From positions 14,818,001-14,882,000 of the forward strand of contig CP075493.1 in the NCBI GenBank assembly GCA_021613535.1: 64,000 bases of DNA, written 5' to 3'. The notes under the pieces are model-generated. The model was given only the letters and a program-made list of their open reading frames with translations. It was not told where the DNA came from and did no database searches. Numbering within the stretch: position 1 is the first letter of the stretch; each line of letters begins with the position of its first letter. The DNA is from Adineta vaga. Lineage: Eukaryota; Rotifera. This document shows, one piece after another, positions 11,102-22,054 of this stretch. The position numbers and the translations under genes were made by a program.

Positions 11102-11412
11102 CTATAAAATAAATGTAGAAAATATCTTACTCTCTATGATTATTATAAAATACTCTTACCTCCAATAATTGTTAATAGTTAGGATAGAGATAAACGTATT
11201 TCAATGAAAAGCATTAAATGTAAGAAAAACTATTTTTCTCAGGGTAATATTTAAGTGAGAGAATAAACCCTACCGTCACAGTCTTCTATCAAAGAAGAGA
11301 TATAAGTAACACAACTGTCAATGATGATGAAGATGTTTGTCTCTTATCATCATTTATAAGTGTGCGTTTTTTTGTCTTCTTATATCTATACACACTATTT
11401 TAAATTTTAGTA
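11102..11412. other. Intergenic between divergent genes
   Basis: Contains the putative upstream exon of the minus-strand beta-trefoil gene (about 11160 upward) and the promoter side of the plus-strand papain-family gene. AT-rich, with no other coding signal. Confidence 0.35.
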
Positions 11413-12833
11413 ATGAAGGTAAGATGTTTTTCGTTTAGCAATACTCTCATACATACCAACGCCGTAAATCTTCTTTTTTTCTTTGCTCTAGTTCATTGTT
11501 TTCTTTCTCTTGTTTGGTACGATTGTAAGTGATTTATCTTTGGAATGGGATAGCTTCAAACGTGATTATAGCAAACAATACAGAACAGTTGCTGAAGAAA
11601 ATGAACGTCAACAAATATTCGTGGAGAATGTTAATCGAATGCGTTCTTACCAACGAACTCATCCTGATGCAACATTCACAATGGCTATCAATCATCTCAT
11701 GGATCGACGTATTGAAGTAATTTCTAGTTACAGATTTCAATGGATAGTATAGTCTAAATATATTACAGGAACTTGCATCAGGACCAAAATTTCCTCTTGG
11801 ATTTCATTCAGTATCATCCAAAAGCTCTGTTGATGTGAAAAGCTTTCCTGAATCACTCGATTGGCGCACAAAAAATGTAATTTCATCTGTCTTCTTGGAT
11901 AAAATCGGAGTAGACGTCACAGCTGTTGTCAGCACCGGTAAATGAAAATAAAGATTAGATACATTATTTATCTTTCATGTGACAGAACTGGTGGAAACAC
12001 TTCATGCTATTGAAACTGGCAATCTTATCAAAGGCAGCAGTTCACGAGTACTTGATTGTTGTCCACAACCAATTGATGCTTTTGAATGTATAAAAAACAT
12101 GAGTGGTATTTGTCGTGACAGTGACTATCCAACTCCTCTTGGTTCTTGTGAACCGAATAAATGTCAACCATTTACTACAGTGAGTGATACTTTGTTATGG
12201 AGGATATGAATGTATTAAAGCATTTCACCAACTTTTTTCTGTACATAAATGATAGTTTGATACAATTATCAGACTCGAAAAATTACATGAAGATCTCATG
12301 GTGGAATTGATGCAAGAGTCTACATTGTGGGCAGAAATCAACCTTGCGGGAGAAGGTTTTCAAACATATACGAAAGGTATGAAAATGAATTTCGATGTAT
12401 AATTTTCGATCATTTTTCTTCGCCTTTCAGGTATTTATGATGAACCTTCATGTTCACAAGGATCAATAGATTATGTGGTAAAACAAACAATGAATAGTGT
12501 GATCTTGTGTATTTATTAATACAATATTTCATTTTCAGGTACAAATTGTTGGTTATGGTGTCGAAGAGGGTAAACCATACTGGATATGCAAAAATAGTTG
12601 GGGTAAGTCTTACTTCAAGATATGTTTATTTTCATTTTGTGTGCTCATTCTAGGAGGAGAATTGGGGTGAAAACGGCTACTTTCGTATAGCACGTGGTAA
12701 AAATATGTGCCATATAGCTGAAGTAGTCATACAAGTAGCGAATAAACCCAAAGGTGATGGTGCACGACAATATACATTTGTTTCTATTCCCTTTGTCCTT
12801 ATATTAACAATTATTTCTCGAATGATCAGCTGA
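11413..12833 (+). pseudogene. Papain-family (C1A, cathepsin-like) gene lacking catalytic Cys and His, with a late frameshift
   Basis: Exons 11413-11418, 11492-11716, 11769-11937, 11986-12179, 12256-12376, 12431-12477, 12539-12602, 12654-12833. Signal peptide MKFIVFFLLFGTIVS; I29 propeptide (WDSFKRDYSKQY to AINHLMD); mature start at FPESLDWRTKN. Against the standard C1A pattern the segment NVISSVFLDKIGVDVTAVVST aligns without gaps to the region that normally holds NQGxCGSCWAF, so the catalytic Cys is Val and the oxyanion Gln is lost. The His site reads DYVVQIVGYG instead of NHAV. The Asn motif YWICKNSWG remains. The last intron joins phase 1 to phase 0, so the final exon (NWGENGYFRIARG, hydrophobic tail) is out of frame. 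It is either a pseudogene or an inactive protease-like protein with an assembly error at the last junction. Confidence 0.7.
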
Positions 12834-12883
12834 TTGCAATTAGATTTGTTTTTTATCTTTAAATTTTTCTACAATTAATAAAT

Positions 12884-12911
12884 GAGGGTGTGGGTTGATT
12901 GAATATTCACA
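12884..12911. repeat. 28-bp intergenic motif, copy 1
   Basis: Begins GAGGGTGTGGGTTGATTG and continues to TTCACA. It is identical over 28 bases to 32542-32569. It lies in the 90-bp gap between two convergent genes and contains a TGTGGG unit. Confidence 0.8.
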
Positions 12912-12928
12912 CATTCAAATATATTTAT

Positions 12929-14914
12929 TTAACAATCATTATTCCACCACAAGTAATATTTTCCGTCAACATATTTTGTTGAATAATCATCAAAAACTTC
13001 TCGTGATTTAATCAGATTTTCCCATTCTTCGATCCACTTTGGACTTGCGCGAAAAATACACAAGGCAAATAGATAACGAGTAGCTTCTTTGATTTCTGAT
13101 AATAGGTAATAAACAGTTGCATCAAGAGATCGACAAGAATTCCCGAATGAAATGAATTGTACTCGAGGGCAAAGATTAACTAATACTTCCATCATCTTCT
13201 TTGTATACTCATGTGTAATAATAATCTTTTTTATTTGGTTTTGTTTCGATACGAATCGAAAAGTTTCACTCTCTTGTATTGATAACAAATCATTGGGAGT
13301 ATCACGTAGATGTACCCATGTTAATGTATGAATATTAGGTGTAAATCGTAGTAGATTGATTAATATACCTAATTCTGAATAGATATTATTCATATTCAAT
13401 GTAGTAAGTCGTGTCAAAAGAACAGTGCGATGAAGGCTATCAATTAATTGTTCATCATGACCAACAATACATTTTTTGGAGAAAGTGAGTTCTGTTACAT
13501 GTGGTAAATATTTTGAAGACTTATTAAACAGATTTATATCTTCGATCGATATGTGTTGAACTAAATCACGGCAAGCTTTGTCATAACATTTACATTTGGC
13601 GGTATGTGATTCTTCACTGAATTTAAAGTAGTTTTTTCTACAAAATCAAAAAATGAAATTAGAAATCATCCATTAAAAGCTTTACCTATGTGGACGAAGA
13701 GAACAAAATATTTCATGCAAATACTCTTCAGACATCGGCACATGACTAAAGCATCGTTGTCGAATTTGTGGTAATGATGATATATAAGGATCATAAATAG
13801 AATGATAAATGTGTCTAGTATCATCACAAAGTCCTGATGTTGTCTGTTGTACATCAACAACGTGTAAATGTCGTATATAAGGTAAAATAGATTGTTCCCA
13901 TGTATCAAAATGAGTCGAATAGTGTGCTGATGAAACATGTAAGACTTTAATGTTCCGAGAATAGTTTTTGAGAAATTCTTTAATACTTTCTTTATTTGAC
14001 GGAAGATTTCCTGCAATAGAAATATGTGTCGAATTATTTAATATCATGAGAAATATGACCGCTTCTGTTAAGCAATATTCATGTCGATATGTTATTGATA
14101 AACGACGAATTTTTGGAATACATGATAAAATAATTTTAACTTCATCAAGATCAGCATTATCAATAATAACAAGATGTTCAATAGAATTTGAGATATTAGA
14201 AGATAAAGATACTGATCCTAGTGGAACATTAGTTTCAAAACTAATTTTACAATATTTTAACGTTGATAATTGAAAGATTTGATTATAGATAGTCATTTTA
14301 TGTGAACCATAACCAACACGAATGGATAATGATGATAGATTCGGTAAAGAAGATAAATCAGCAAGAAGATGCTCAAGACATGTTGATTCCATTCTCTGGA
14401 GAAAAAGTGATCGTAGTTGAAAACATTTTGAGATATTTTCGAATAAAGAAGTAAAGAAATCCATGATAAATATATCGGATAAATGAAGAGATTTGATTTG
14501 ATGTTTATGCTGTAGAATGAATTGATTATAATAATTTTGAAATGTTGTTTTAGGTAATGATGAAATATTCATTTCAATTGAAAGATTTACATGCGTACAG
14601 AGATTTTGATATCGTGTATTAAGATTGAAAAAACCTTGATAAATGTGATAAACATCAAGATATTCAAATATTTCATAGATAAGTTCATTGGAAAGATCTT
14701 CGAAGGATGTTTCTGAATCAGAAGTTCGTTGTGATTTCTCTATTTCACCATTATGATTATCACAGTTATCTGTCGAGTTAGATCGTTGTCGTTTCTTACC
14801 ATTCATATTGAAATGAAATGATTTATCAATGTGTATAAGATGTGAACCAAAGTAATTGTCCCATCGATCTTTGCTAGTAGTGATGATATACGTAGATTTC
14901 ATATGTTTACGCAA
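12929..14914 (-). CDS. F-box protein with leucine-rich-like C-terminal region, two exons
   Basis: Exons 13686-14914 and 12929-13637 (phase 2 join) give 645 aa from the first ATG; a start at the methionine of MNGKKRQR, 36 residues later, is also plausible. The F-box lies at about residues 70-115 (FEDLSNELIYEIFEYLDVYHIYQGFFNLN), the SCF-recruiting motif that binds Skp1. The rest is a long alpha/beta repeat region rich in leucine with recurring HLxxxD and L-x-x-L patterns, as in F-box/LRR substrate adaptors. Large F-box families of this type are common in bdelloids. The gene is convergent with the papain-like gene. The substrate cannot be inferred. Confidence 0.8.
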
Positions 14915-15246
14915 TTACATTGTGATATTTTTGTCACCTAGAACATAGAAAAGAGAACAAAAATCTTTCATAAAAGTCGAAGAACACGTGTCTTACAAGA
15001 TCAACGACGAGAAAAATGATTTTATCATTGACAAATAGACCAATCAAAAAATTCAAAAATCTTGAGGATGTGCGTGTGGGTGCGTTCATATAAGAAAATG
15101 AACTTAATCAAACTCACCCTCAACACGTCACGATCCTAAGGCATCAATGTTTCTTCAGTAAAATAGAAATTATACAAAGTATGCCAAGTGATATTATTGA
15201 TTTATTGAAGACTAAATATCATTCAATTTTCATGTTAGTCGAGGTT
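14915..15246. other. Intergenic between two minus-strand genes
   Basis: Contains another telomere-like tract, GTGTGGGTGCG near 15073, facing ACTCACCCTCAACAC near 15113. No coding signal. Confidence 0.4.
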
Positions 15247-18200
15247 TTATTTCACAGAAGTTAGCTCGTCTTCGATACGCTCAATCCAATTTATATCACG
15301 AAGAATTTCAGGGTGTTCCGACGAAAAAATTTTAATATGAATATTATATGCTTTTTTTATATAATTTAAGGCTTCTACCATTTTATCCTGACCGTACAGA
15401 ACTGCTGCTAAGTTAGAATAAACTGTAGCTACTTCCAGATGATCGTCTGGAAGAAAAGTTAACTTGATTTGAAGCGTTTTGTTCAGATACTCAATTGCTT
15501 GTTCATAATCACCAAGAGCACAATAAATTAATGAAATATTATTGTAAGTTGTAGCAAGATCAGGATGATTAGGGGAAAGAACATTCAATTGTATTTCCAG
15601 AGCTTTACTATAGAATTCTGCTGCTTCTTCTAATAGTCCTTTATTATAATATGCAAGCCCAAAATTATTGTAAGTTACAGCTAAGGATGGATGATTTGGC
15701 TGAAGATTATTGAGTTGAATTTCAAGTGATTTGTTTAAATATTCAATCGTCTTTTCGTAATCACCCTGAGTGAAATAAACTTGTGATATATTAACATAAC
15801 ATGCAGCAATATCTGGATGATCCAAGCGAAGAAATTTCAGTTGAATTTCAAGACATTTCTCATACAATTCTAGGGCCTCTTCGACCTTACCTTGTTTGTA
15901 ATATACGGTACCAAGTTGATTGTATTTGGCTGCAAAACTGGGATTAACATGTAAGTTGGAATTCTCTATTACTACGAGAGCTTTCTCTACATACTCAATT
16001 GCTTTCTCATATTCTCCAAGCGAATCGTACACTAGTGAAATGTCAGCATATAATAGTGCAAACGACGTATGATTAATCGGAAGAACTTTTACCCATATGT
16101 TTAAAGCTCTTTCAAACATTTCCAATGCATTTCGAAATTTAGCTTGATTATAATATGCCAGTCCCAAATTGCGGTAAATTGGTGCAAAATCTGGATGATC
16201 TTGTGAATCACTTGACTTCATTCGTATCTGGCATGCTTTGTTCAAGTATTCTATTGCTTTATTATTGTTACCATTTTTACTGTAAACTGATGAGATATTA
16301 CTGTAACATAATGCTACGTGAGGATGGTTAGATGAGAAAGCTATTAGCCAAATCTGTAGAGCTTTTTCGTATAATATTAGTGCTTCTTCTAAATTACCTT
16401 GTTCCTGTGAAAGTGATGCTAAATTATTGTAAGTTGCTGCTATGTTTGGATGATTTAATGGTAGTGAATGTAGCTCAATTTGCAGCGCTTTATCGAAATA
16501 TTCAACTGCTTTAGTAAAATTCCCAAATTCTTCATAAATTGTAGCAATATTGTTGTACGTCCAGGCAATATCTGGATGATCAACTGGTAAAACTTTAAGT
16601 TGAATTTCAAGAGATTTCTCGTATGTTTCGCAAGCTTCTTTGAGTTTACCTTGTTTATGATACGATTGACCCAAATTATTATATATAATGGACAATGATA
16701 GATGATCGGACGGAAGTGAAATAGAATGATTTTTAAATGCTTTCTCTAAGTAATGAATTGCTTTTTCATACTGACCAAGTCCACTGAAAACTTGTGAAAC
16801 ATTTATCAGAGATGTTCCTAGATCCGGATGATTAACTGGTAAAATCTTGAGTCTAATTTCGACAGATTTTTCCAACATTTCTATTGCCTCAGTGTAATGT
16901 TTTTGTATGTTACAAACATTTCCAATGTTACTGTAATAAGCTGCAATATCTCTTTGATTCGGATTGTTCATATTGAGCTCAGTTTGTATTGCTTTCCTAT
17001 AATATCGGTACGCTTCTTCATATTTGCCTTGATCACTATAAACGCTCCCTAGATTATTGTATATAGTTGCTACGAAACTCTCTGTTTCAGACGAATATTT
17101 TAACTTAGTTTCAAGTGCTTTTTCAAAAAATTCGATTGCTTTCTCATAATGACTCATTGTTTGATAGACAGATCCAAGATTGTTAAATATGCTTATTAAA
17201 TTAATCGAATTGCTTGTAAATGTTGGATCATCAAATAATTTCAGATAGTATTGTTCAGCTTTTTTATTACTACCCATTCCTATCAATAATCGTGCTAAAC
17301 TCTCAAGCGGATTCAGTTGTATTATATCACTTTTGATAAATTCAGCCAGTGTTTGAAGTTCTTTGTCTTCATCATCTGTAAGTTTAAGTAAGACATTCCA
17401 GTAATCACCGTTTTCGCTTAGGTATACTGATAATATTTTGTACACGGATCCCATCGTAAACAAAACTTCACCTTCTACAGCATCAAATGCACTTTCCGAG
17501 CTTATACATGCGTAAGGAAATTTATTGACGTGTTGATCTATATCGATTTGAAACAAAACGCTTTGTTCTGCAGTTGTTTCGCTGCTACTACGAGTACCAG
17601 TATATATTTCACGAGCCAAATTTTTATGAATAGTTGTTGATAAAAAGCTACTTACAGAGAAAAAGCCATTGATATTACATCGAATTTTTTTATCGAATTC
17701 TGCATTATTCATTAGTTGTCCTCGATAAACTGTCATAATTTGTTGATTATCTACTTCTATAGTTGTCGTATTATCATTCGTGACGGATGTTGCTGTTCTT
17801 GCTAACTGTTGTTGTTTGTTATGACGCTCTTTGAGCTGAAAATGAAGATCTTTGATAAAATATCGTAAAGAATAGAGTGTATCTATGTCTTGTTCTCTCA
17901 ATGCCTTGTTCAATAGACGATAGAGAAAAGTATCACGTGTATACCAGAAGATTGCATTGATTGGATCATAATAGTCTTTAAATTCATCGACGGTATTCAT
18001 ATCTGCATCATTATCAGAACATTTTTGACGAAAATATCCAATAATTTCTTCTTCTGTTGATTTAATGTCAATCAAAATGTCTCGGGAAAGCACTGCATAC
18101 ATGAATTCGGCTTCTTGACGTCTCCTTGTGTCTATAGGAGATTGTGATGATGAAAGTTGGCCAATCGCAATAGAATTTAATAGTGTAGAAAGAGGATCGG

Positions 18201-18828
18201 TACGTACCTCCGATAGGATATTGAAATCCATATGACCAAGCCATGTTCTGGTTTTTTTCTGTAAATACGGTGGTAGTTGACATAGATGAGAACAGAGTAG
18301 TTCTAGATCCGTATAAATCCTATAAGGTGTTGTAGTCGATGCCGCTGAGATCGTGGCTGCGACAGTGTCAATAAGACGACTTTCATTTTGATCTCCCCAC
18401 CAGAACATAAGAGCACCTTCGTTACTCAACGAGACGGTTTTTTCACTCGCTATGTACCAGAAATTTCTCGATAGTAATGTATGTAAAACAAGAAAGATTT
18501 TTATAGCCACATTAGTAATTGTCCATGTAAGTCGGCGATAATTCAAATATAGAACGTAGAGTGAATCGATTTGCAAAAATTCTGCAGTTTGTTGTAGAAA
18601 TGTTCTGAAAAATTGACATGTTCTTGAAATTGAAATAATGACAATTACTTTATTGTCATTGTCATTCAAACTTCTTACATAATTAATACATTTATCAACG
18701 TCCCGGAATGTAATCAAGTACGGATCGATCTTGCACAAAGATAGATGAACAGCACTTTTACTTTTTGATGAATAATGTTTGTACGTAAGATCGAGCCATA
18801 TTGTATGAAACGCTTTTGTCATTGTCAA
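15247..18828 (-). CDS. NAD:arginine ADP-ribosyltransferase with N-terminal WLD domain and about 15 TPRs, 1193 aa
   Basis: Single exon. Residues 1-130 form the WLD domain (HTIWLDLTYK, then an alternating strand/helix pattern). The ART domain spans roughly 240-480 and has the R-S-E triad: YRGQ, then FFSVSSFLSTT, then VEGEVLF (ExE retained), so transferase activity on arginine is expected by family. From about 500 to 1180 run some 15 kinesin-light-chain-type 42-residue TPRs with NHPDLA linkers. They alternate between two flavours (GKLEEALELYEKAL-like and GDYEKAIEYLNKAL-like), so the unit that expanded is probably an 84-residue dimer. No signal peptide or membrane segment was seen, so intracellular is likely. 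Intronless, unlike most neighbours. The TPRs probably recruit partners or substrates. Divergent from the vWA gene at 19289. Confidence 0.9.
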   Translation of the reverse strand: MTMTKAFHTIWLDLTYKHYSSKSKSAVHLSLCKIDPYLITFRDVDKCINYVRSLNDNDNKVIVIISISRTCQFFRTFLQQTAEFLQIDSLYVLYLNYRRLTWTITNVAIKIFLVLHTLLSRNFWYIASEKTVSLSNEGALMFWWGDQNESRLIDTVAATISAASTTTPYRIYTDLELLCSHLCQLPPYLQKKTRTWLGHMDFNILSEVRTDPLSTLLNSIAIGQLSSSQSPIDTRRRQEAEFMYAVLSRDILIDIKSTEEEIIGYFRQKCSDNDADMNTVDEFKDYYDPINAIFWYTRDTFLYRLLNKALREQDIDTLYSLRYFIKDLHFQLKERHNKQQQLARTATSVTNDNTTTIEVDNQQIMTVYRGQLMNNAEFDKKIRCNINGFFSVSSFLSTTIHKNLAREIYTGTRSSSETTAEQSVLFQIDIDQHVNKFPYACISSESAFDAVEGEVLFTMGSVYKILSVYLSENGDYWNVLLKLTDDEDKELQTLAEFIKSDIIQLNPLESLARLLIGMGSNKKAEQYYLKLFDDPTFTSNSINLISIFNNLGSVYQTMSHYEKAIEFFEKALETKLKYSSETESFVATIYNNLGSVYSDQGKYEEAYRYYRKAIQTELNMNNPNQRDIAAYYSNIGNVCNIQKHYTEAIEMLEKSVEIRLKILPVNHPDLGTSLINVSQVFSGLGQYEKAIHYLEKAFKNHSISLPSDHLSLSIIYNNLGQSYHKQGKLKEACETYEKSLEIQLKVLPVDHPDIAWTYNNIATIYEEFGNFTKAVEYFDKALQIELHSLPLNHPNIAATYNNLASLSQEQGNLEEALILYEKALQIWLIAFSSNHPHVALCYSNISSVYSKNGNNNKAIEYLNKACQIRMKSSDSQDHPDFAPIYRNLGLAYYNQAKFRNALEMFERALNIWVKVLPINHTSFALLYADISLVYDSLGEYEKAIEYVEKALVVIENSNLHVNPSFAAKYNQLGTVYYKQGKVEEALELYEKCLEIQLKFLRLDHPDIAACYVNISQVYFTQGDYEKTIEYLNKSLEIQLNNLQPNHPSLAVTYNNFGLAYYNKGLLEEAAEFYSKALEIQLNVLSPNHPDLATTYNNISLIYCALGDYEQAIEYLNKTLQIKLTFLPDDHLEVATVYSNLAAVLYGQDKMVEALNYIKKAYNIHIKIFSSEHPEILRDINWIERIEDELTSVK

Positions 18829-19228
18829 TTATCAAAATGTATTTATGTTTTGATAAAGGTTCAGACTAAAATAATTCATCTTGGTTTTTTCCAAGTATAG
18901 AAAACAAATATGAGGAGTAAAGAATGAAAAGCGTTTGTTTCTGATTGTTAACAGAAAAACATAATCAAAACTCATGCAGTAGTTTTATTAACATTTGTAA
19001 CAGAACAGAAAAAGAATATAGTGTATGAGACATACACTTTTCAGTGATTCACATTCAAACCAACGTATAAAATTATGATTCTCTTGAAATATACCGAAAA
19101 ACAAACTTGAATAGTAGGAATTACTCAATTTGCCTTCATTGCTCAACATAACGTTTTTTTTCTTTTTCTTTCCTTATCGTATTACTATATTTTTCTCTGA
19201 AAGAATGAATCATGGCCATAAGTTGGTC
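18829..19228. other. Shared divergent promoter region
   Basis: About 400 bp separate the minus-strand ART-TPR start (18828) and the plus-strand VIT/vWA TATA box (19229). AT-rich, with no coding signal. Confidence 0.45.
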
Positions 19229-19236
19229 TATAAAAG
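19229..19236 (+). promoter_or_regulatory. TATA box of the VIT/vWA gene
   Basis: TATAAAAG lies 60 bases before the ATG at 19289, in a slightly GC-richer context (TATAAAAGAGCGACGC). This would place the transcription start near 19260. It supports 19289 as the translation start over the upstream in-frame ATGs at 19130 and 19205. Confidence 0.5.
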
Positions 19237-19288
19237 AGCGACGCAACGACACATTTATTCATTTTTACATTTGCACAGCAGTGGTAGT

Positions 19289-21471
19289 ATGCTTCGCATT
19301 ACACATGAGAAAATAAATGATTGTCGGGAACAATTACAATATGTTCCTTTAAAGAAAGTAAATATTCGAGCTCATATTCATACATTTGTAGCCGATGTAA
19401 CTATAACACAAATATTTCGAAATGATGAACAGACACCAATCGAAGCAGTTTATTGTTTTCCAATTGAAGAAAAAGCAGCTATCTATTCATTTGTAGCTCG
19501 TATTGATGATCGTGAAATAATTTCTCAATTGAAAGAAAAGAAACAGGCACAGAAAGAATATAATAATGCTTTACAACAAGATCACGGAGCTTATTTGCTA
19601 GAACAAGATGAAAACTCACAAGATTGCTTTATTGTAAACATTGGAGCGTTAAATCCATCAACAGAATGTACTATTACAATCACTTATGTTACCGAATTAG
19701 AATTTGTTCATGGATCGATTATAGAATTTGTTCTTCCAACAACTATTGCACCACGTTATAATCCTGATAATGGTGATATTTCATTACCAGTAAATACAAC
19801 TTGTAATTATGTTCAGTCAAGTTCATATACAATTGAATTGACTTGTCATGTTGATAAAATAGGTGATTCTAATCAACAACAAATTGCTCGTATAAACTCA
19901 ACTTCACATCCAATTGAAGTTGACATGACACAACAAGATGCTTATGTGGTTACATTCGCTCAAGAAAATACTTATTTAGATCGAGATATATTAATTAATA
20001 TTGTACTAGTTGAACAGCATGAAAATGCATTTGTTGCGATCGAACAAAATGCTTTGATGGTTACGTTTACTCCCAATGAACAAGATTGTCATTATCGTTA
20101 TGTGAACAATGAATTTATATTTATTATTGATTGTAGTGGATCAATGAGTGATGAAAATAAGATTGAACTTGCTCGACAAGCGATGTTAATATTTCTAAAA
20201 AGTCTTCCTACTAATTGTCATTTCAATATTATTCGATTTGGATCTAATTATCAATCTCTTTTCGACGAGATCACCGCAATTTACAACGAAGAAAATGTCC
20301 AGCTAGCCGAACAACTTATTAATCGGATGCAGGCTGATTTAGGTGGTACGGAATTGGTAAGTGCTTTTTTGTACAAAGATCTTTCCTCTATATGAATTTA
20401 CTTTGTATGTTAATATAGCTTCAACCATTACAATGGCTGGAACAATATCCACCGAGTGCAGATCGCGCTCGTCAAGTTTTTCTCTTAACTGATGGTGAAA
20501 TTAGTAATGTTTCCGAAGTACTTGCTCTATGTCGTTCAATGGTATCGTCAACTAGAATCTTTTCATTTGGCTTAGGCCATTCGCCTAGTCGAGCTTTAGT
20601 CAAAGGTCTTGCTCGAACAACCAATGGCCGATTCGTTTTTATTCCACCAAAAACGAATGTTGATATTTATGTTGGTGAACAATTACAGAAGGCTCTTCAA
20701 CCATGTATTACGAATATTCATGTTAAATGGAATTTAGAAAGTAATATACAAACTGTTCCAACTCGATTACCTCCTATCTATGCTAATGATCGACTTATTG
20801 TTTATGGCATGCTCGATAAAAGCGATGAAAAAATTTCGATCAATCATAATTCTTCTGTTGAACTACTGAGCGAACCAGATCAACATCGATTGTTCATGAC
20901 TCAAATCAATCGAACATTTAGTGTAAATCATAATGTAACAGTTGCTCGTCTTGCTGCTAAAGCACTTATTCTCGAATTACAATTTGAGAAAACTATTCAT
21001 GATGTAAATGAACAATTGGATAATATGACTACATCAGTAGATAGAACCACTGAAAAAGCGGCAAGTAGGAAGAAACGTATTATCGATCTATCCCTTGAAT
21101 ACAACATCTTAAGTCCATACACTGCCTTTATCGGTATAGAAAAACGAACGAACATGAGCAATGCTGAAATGGTTCTTCGTGAAGTACCTATTCAAATTTC
21201 GACTGATGATCGGCATCTTCATGTCCATCAGCCTTTATCGTGCCCTAGTCCATCTATCCATTGTGGATTTTCCCCCCTTGCTAGGTGCCAAAGAATTGCT
21301 GCAACAGGACATTCGCCAAGCTATGAGGCTTCATCGCCAGGCTATGCGTCTGCATCGCCAAGTTATGAGCCTACATCGCGACAGGCTATGTGCCTACATC
21401 GCCAAGCTATGCACCTACATCGCCAGACGATGAGACGGAGACATGCAAGAAGAGAAAAAGATGTGCATTAG
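19289..21471 (+). CDS. VIT + vWA domain protein (VWA5A/PARP4-like), C-terminus lost by a frameshift
   Basis: Exons 19289-20356 and 20419-21471. The VIT domain comes first (VPLKKVNIRAHIHTFVADVT, IEAVYCFPIEEKAA, DHGAYLLEQDE), then a vWA domain with the MIDAS sequence FIIDCSGSMSDEN and VFLLTDGEISN. The LSPYTAFIGIEKR motif is typical of VWA5A and vault PARP4 proteins. The start at 19289 is favoured by a TATA box. A run of 21-bp repeats (about 21300-21430) encodes SPSY-type heptads. Inside it an extra GA near 21380 shifts the frame, so translation then gives arginine- and histidine-rich junk to 21471. The expected C-terminal domain stays open in the other frame to 21806 (see next entry). Cytosolic, probably scaffold or ligand binding. 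Confidence 0.8.
21300..21428 (+). repeat. 21-bp tandem repeat coding for SPSYxPT-like heptads
   Basis: Six or so units of the form CATCGCCAAGCTATGAGCCTA. In the coding frame they give S-P-S/G-Y-x-x/P-S/T heptads, resembling the YSPTSPS repeats of the RNA polymerase II tail. One unit carries the extra two bases that break the frame. Confidence 0.8.
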
Positions 21472-21809
21472 AAGAAATATGGCCCAACGACGATCAAGAT
21501 ATCGTTCGTCAGTTAATAATCAAACAAAAATTTAATGGTCTTTGGGATCTGGATATTAAAACTATCGAGAACTTGACCGGAAAGTCATTCGCGACGTTTC
21601 CACTGATCAGCTTTCAAATTGATATGAAAACTCTTATCACAATCATTATAATTTCAATTTTTGAAACACGCTTTTCACCATTTGAATCTCTCTGGCATGG
21701 TGTTGTGCGAAAAGCTCGAACACATTTAACTAATCTGTTCGAAAACGATTCAAATAAACTCGATAGACTACTGGATGAGATTAATAAACAATTATCTAAA
21801 AACTAATTA
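21390..21809 (+). pseudogene. Displaced C-terminal segment of the VIT/vWA gene
   Basis: Open in a different frame from the gene body. It continues the heptads as PTSPSYAPTSPDDE, then a basic stretch (KKRKR) and a helical C-terminal region (IIKQKFNGLWDLDIKTIENL, WHGVVRKARTHLTNLF) that matches the end of VWA5A/PARP4 proteins in outline. Its continuity with the upstream repeats shows it belonged to the same protein before the 2-nt insertion. AATAAA occurs near 21824. Confidence 0.65.
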
Positions 21810-22054
21810 CAATTTATTCTGAAGAAATAAATCTAATATAGATTCACTCTAAATCTGGTTTTATGAAAAATGTCTCTATTATTTTTCTAAACTAGAGGAA
21901 TACGGAGAAGAAATGTGCACTTCTCAACTCGCATCACCTTTACATCATTTGATACATATTGAAATGTTGATCTAGTATATCTTTTTTAGCTTTTCAAAAT
22001 ATATTTTTGATTTAACCAAATAAAATAAGTCCAGGAGTTTATTGATGTAGCAAA

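Noticed and set aside
13666-14016. 116-aa frame antiparallel within the F-box gene
   Set aside because: A shadow of the F-box exon in another frame of the same strand; it spans the F-box splice junction.
21161-21433. 90-aa frame overlapping the heptad repeat
   Set aside because: Repetitive RLHRQAM translation is the wrong frame of the 21-bp repeats.
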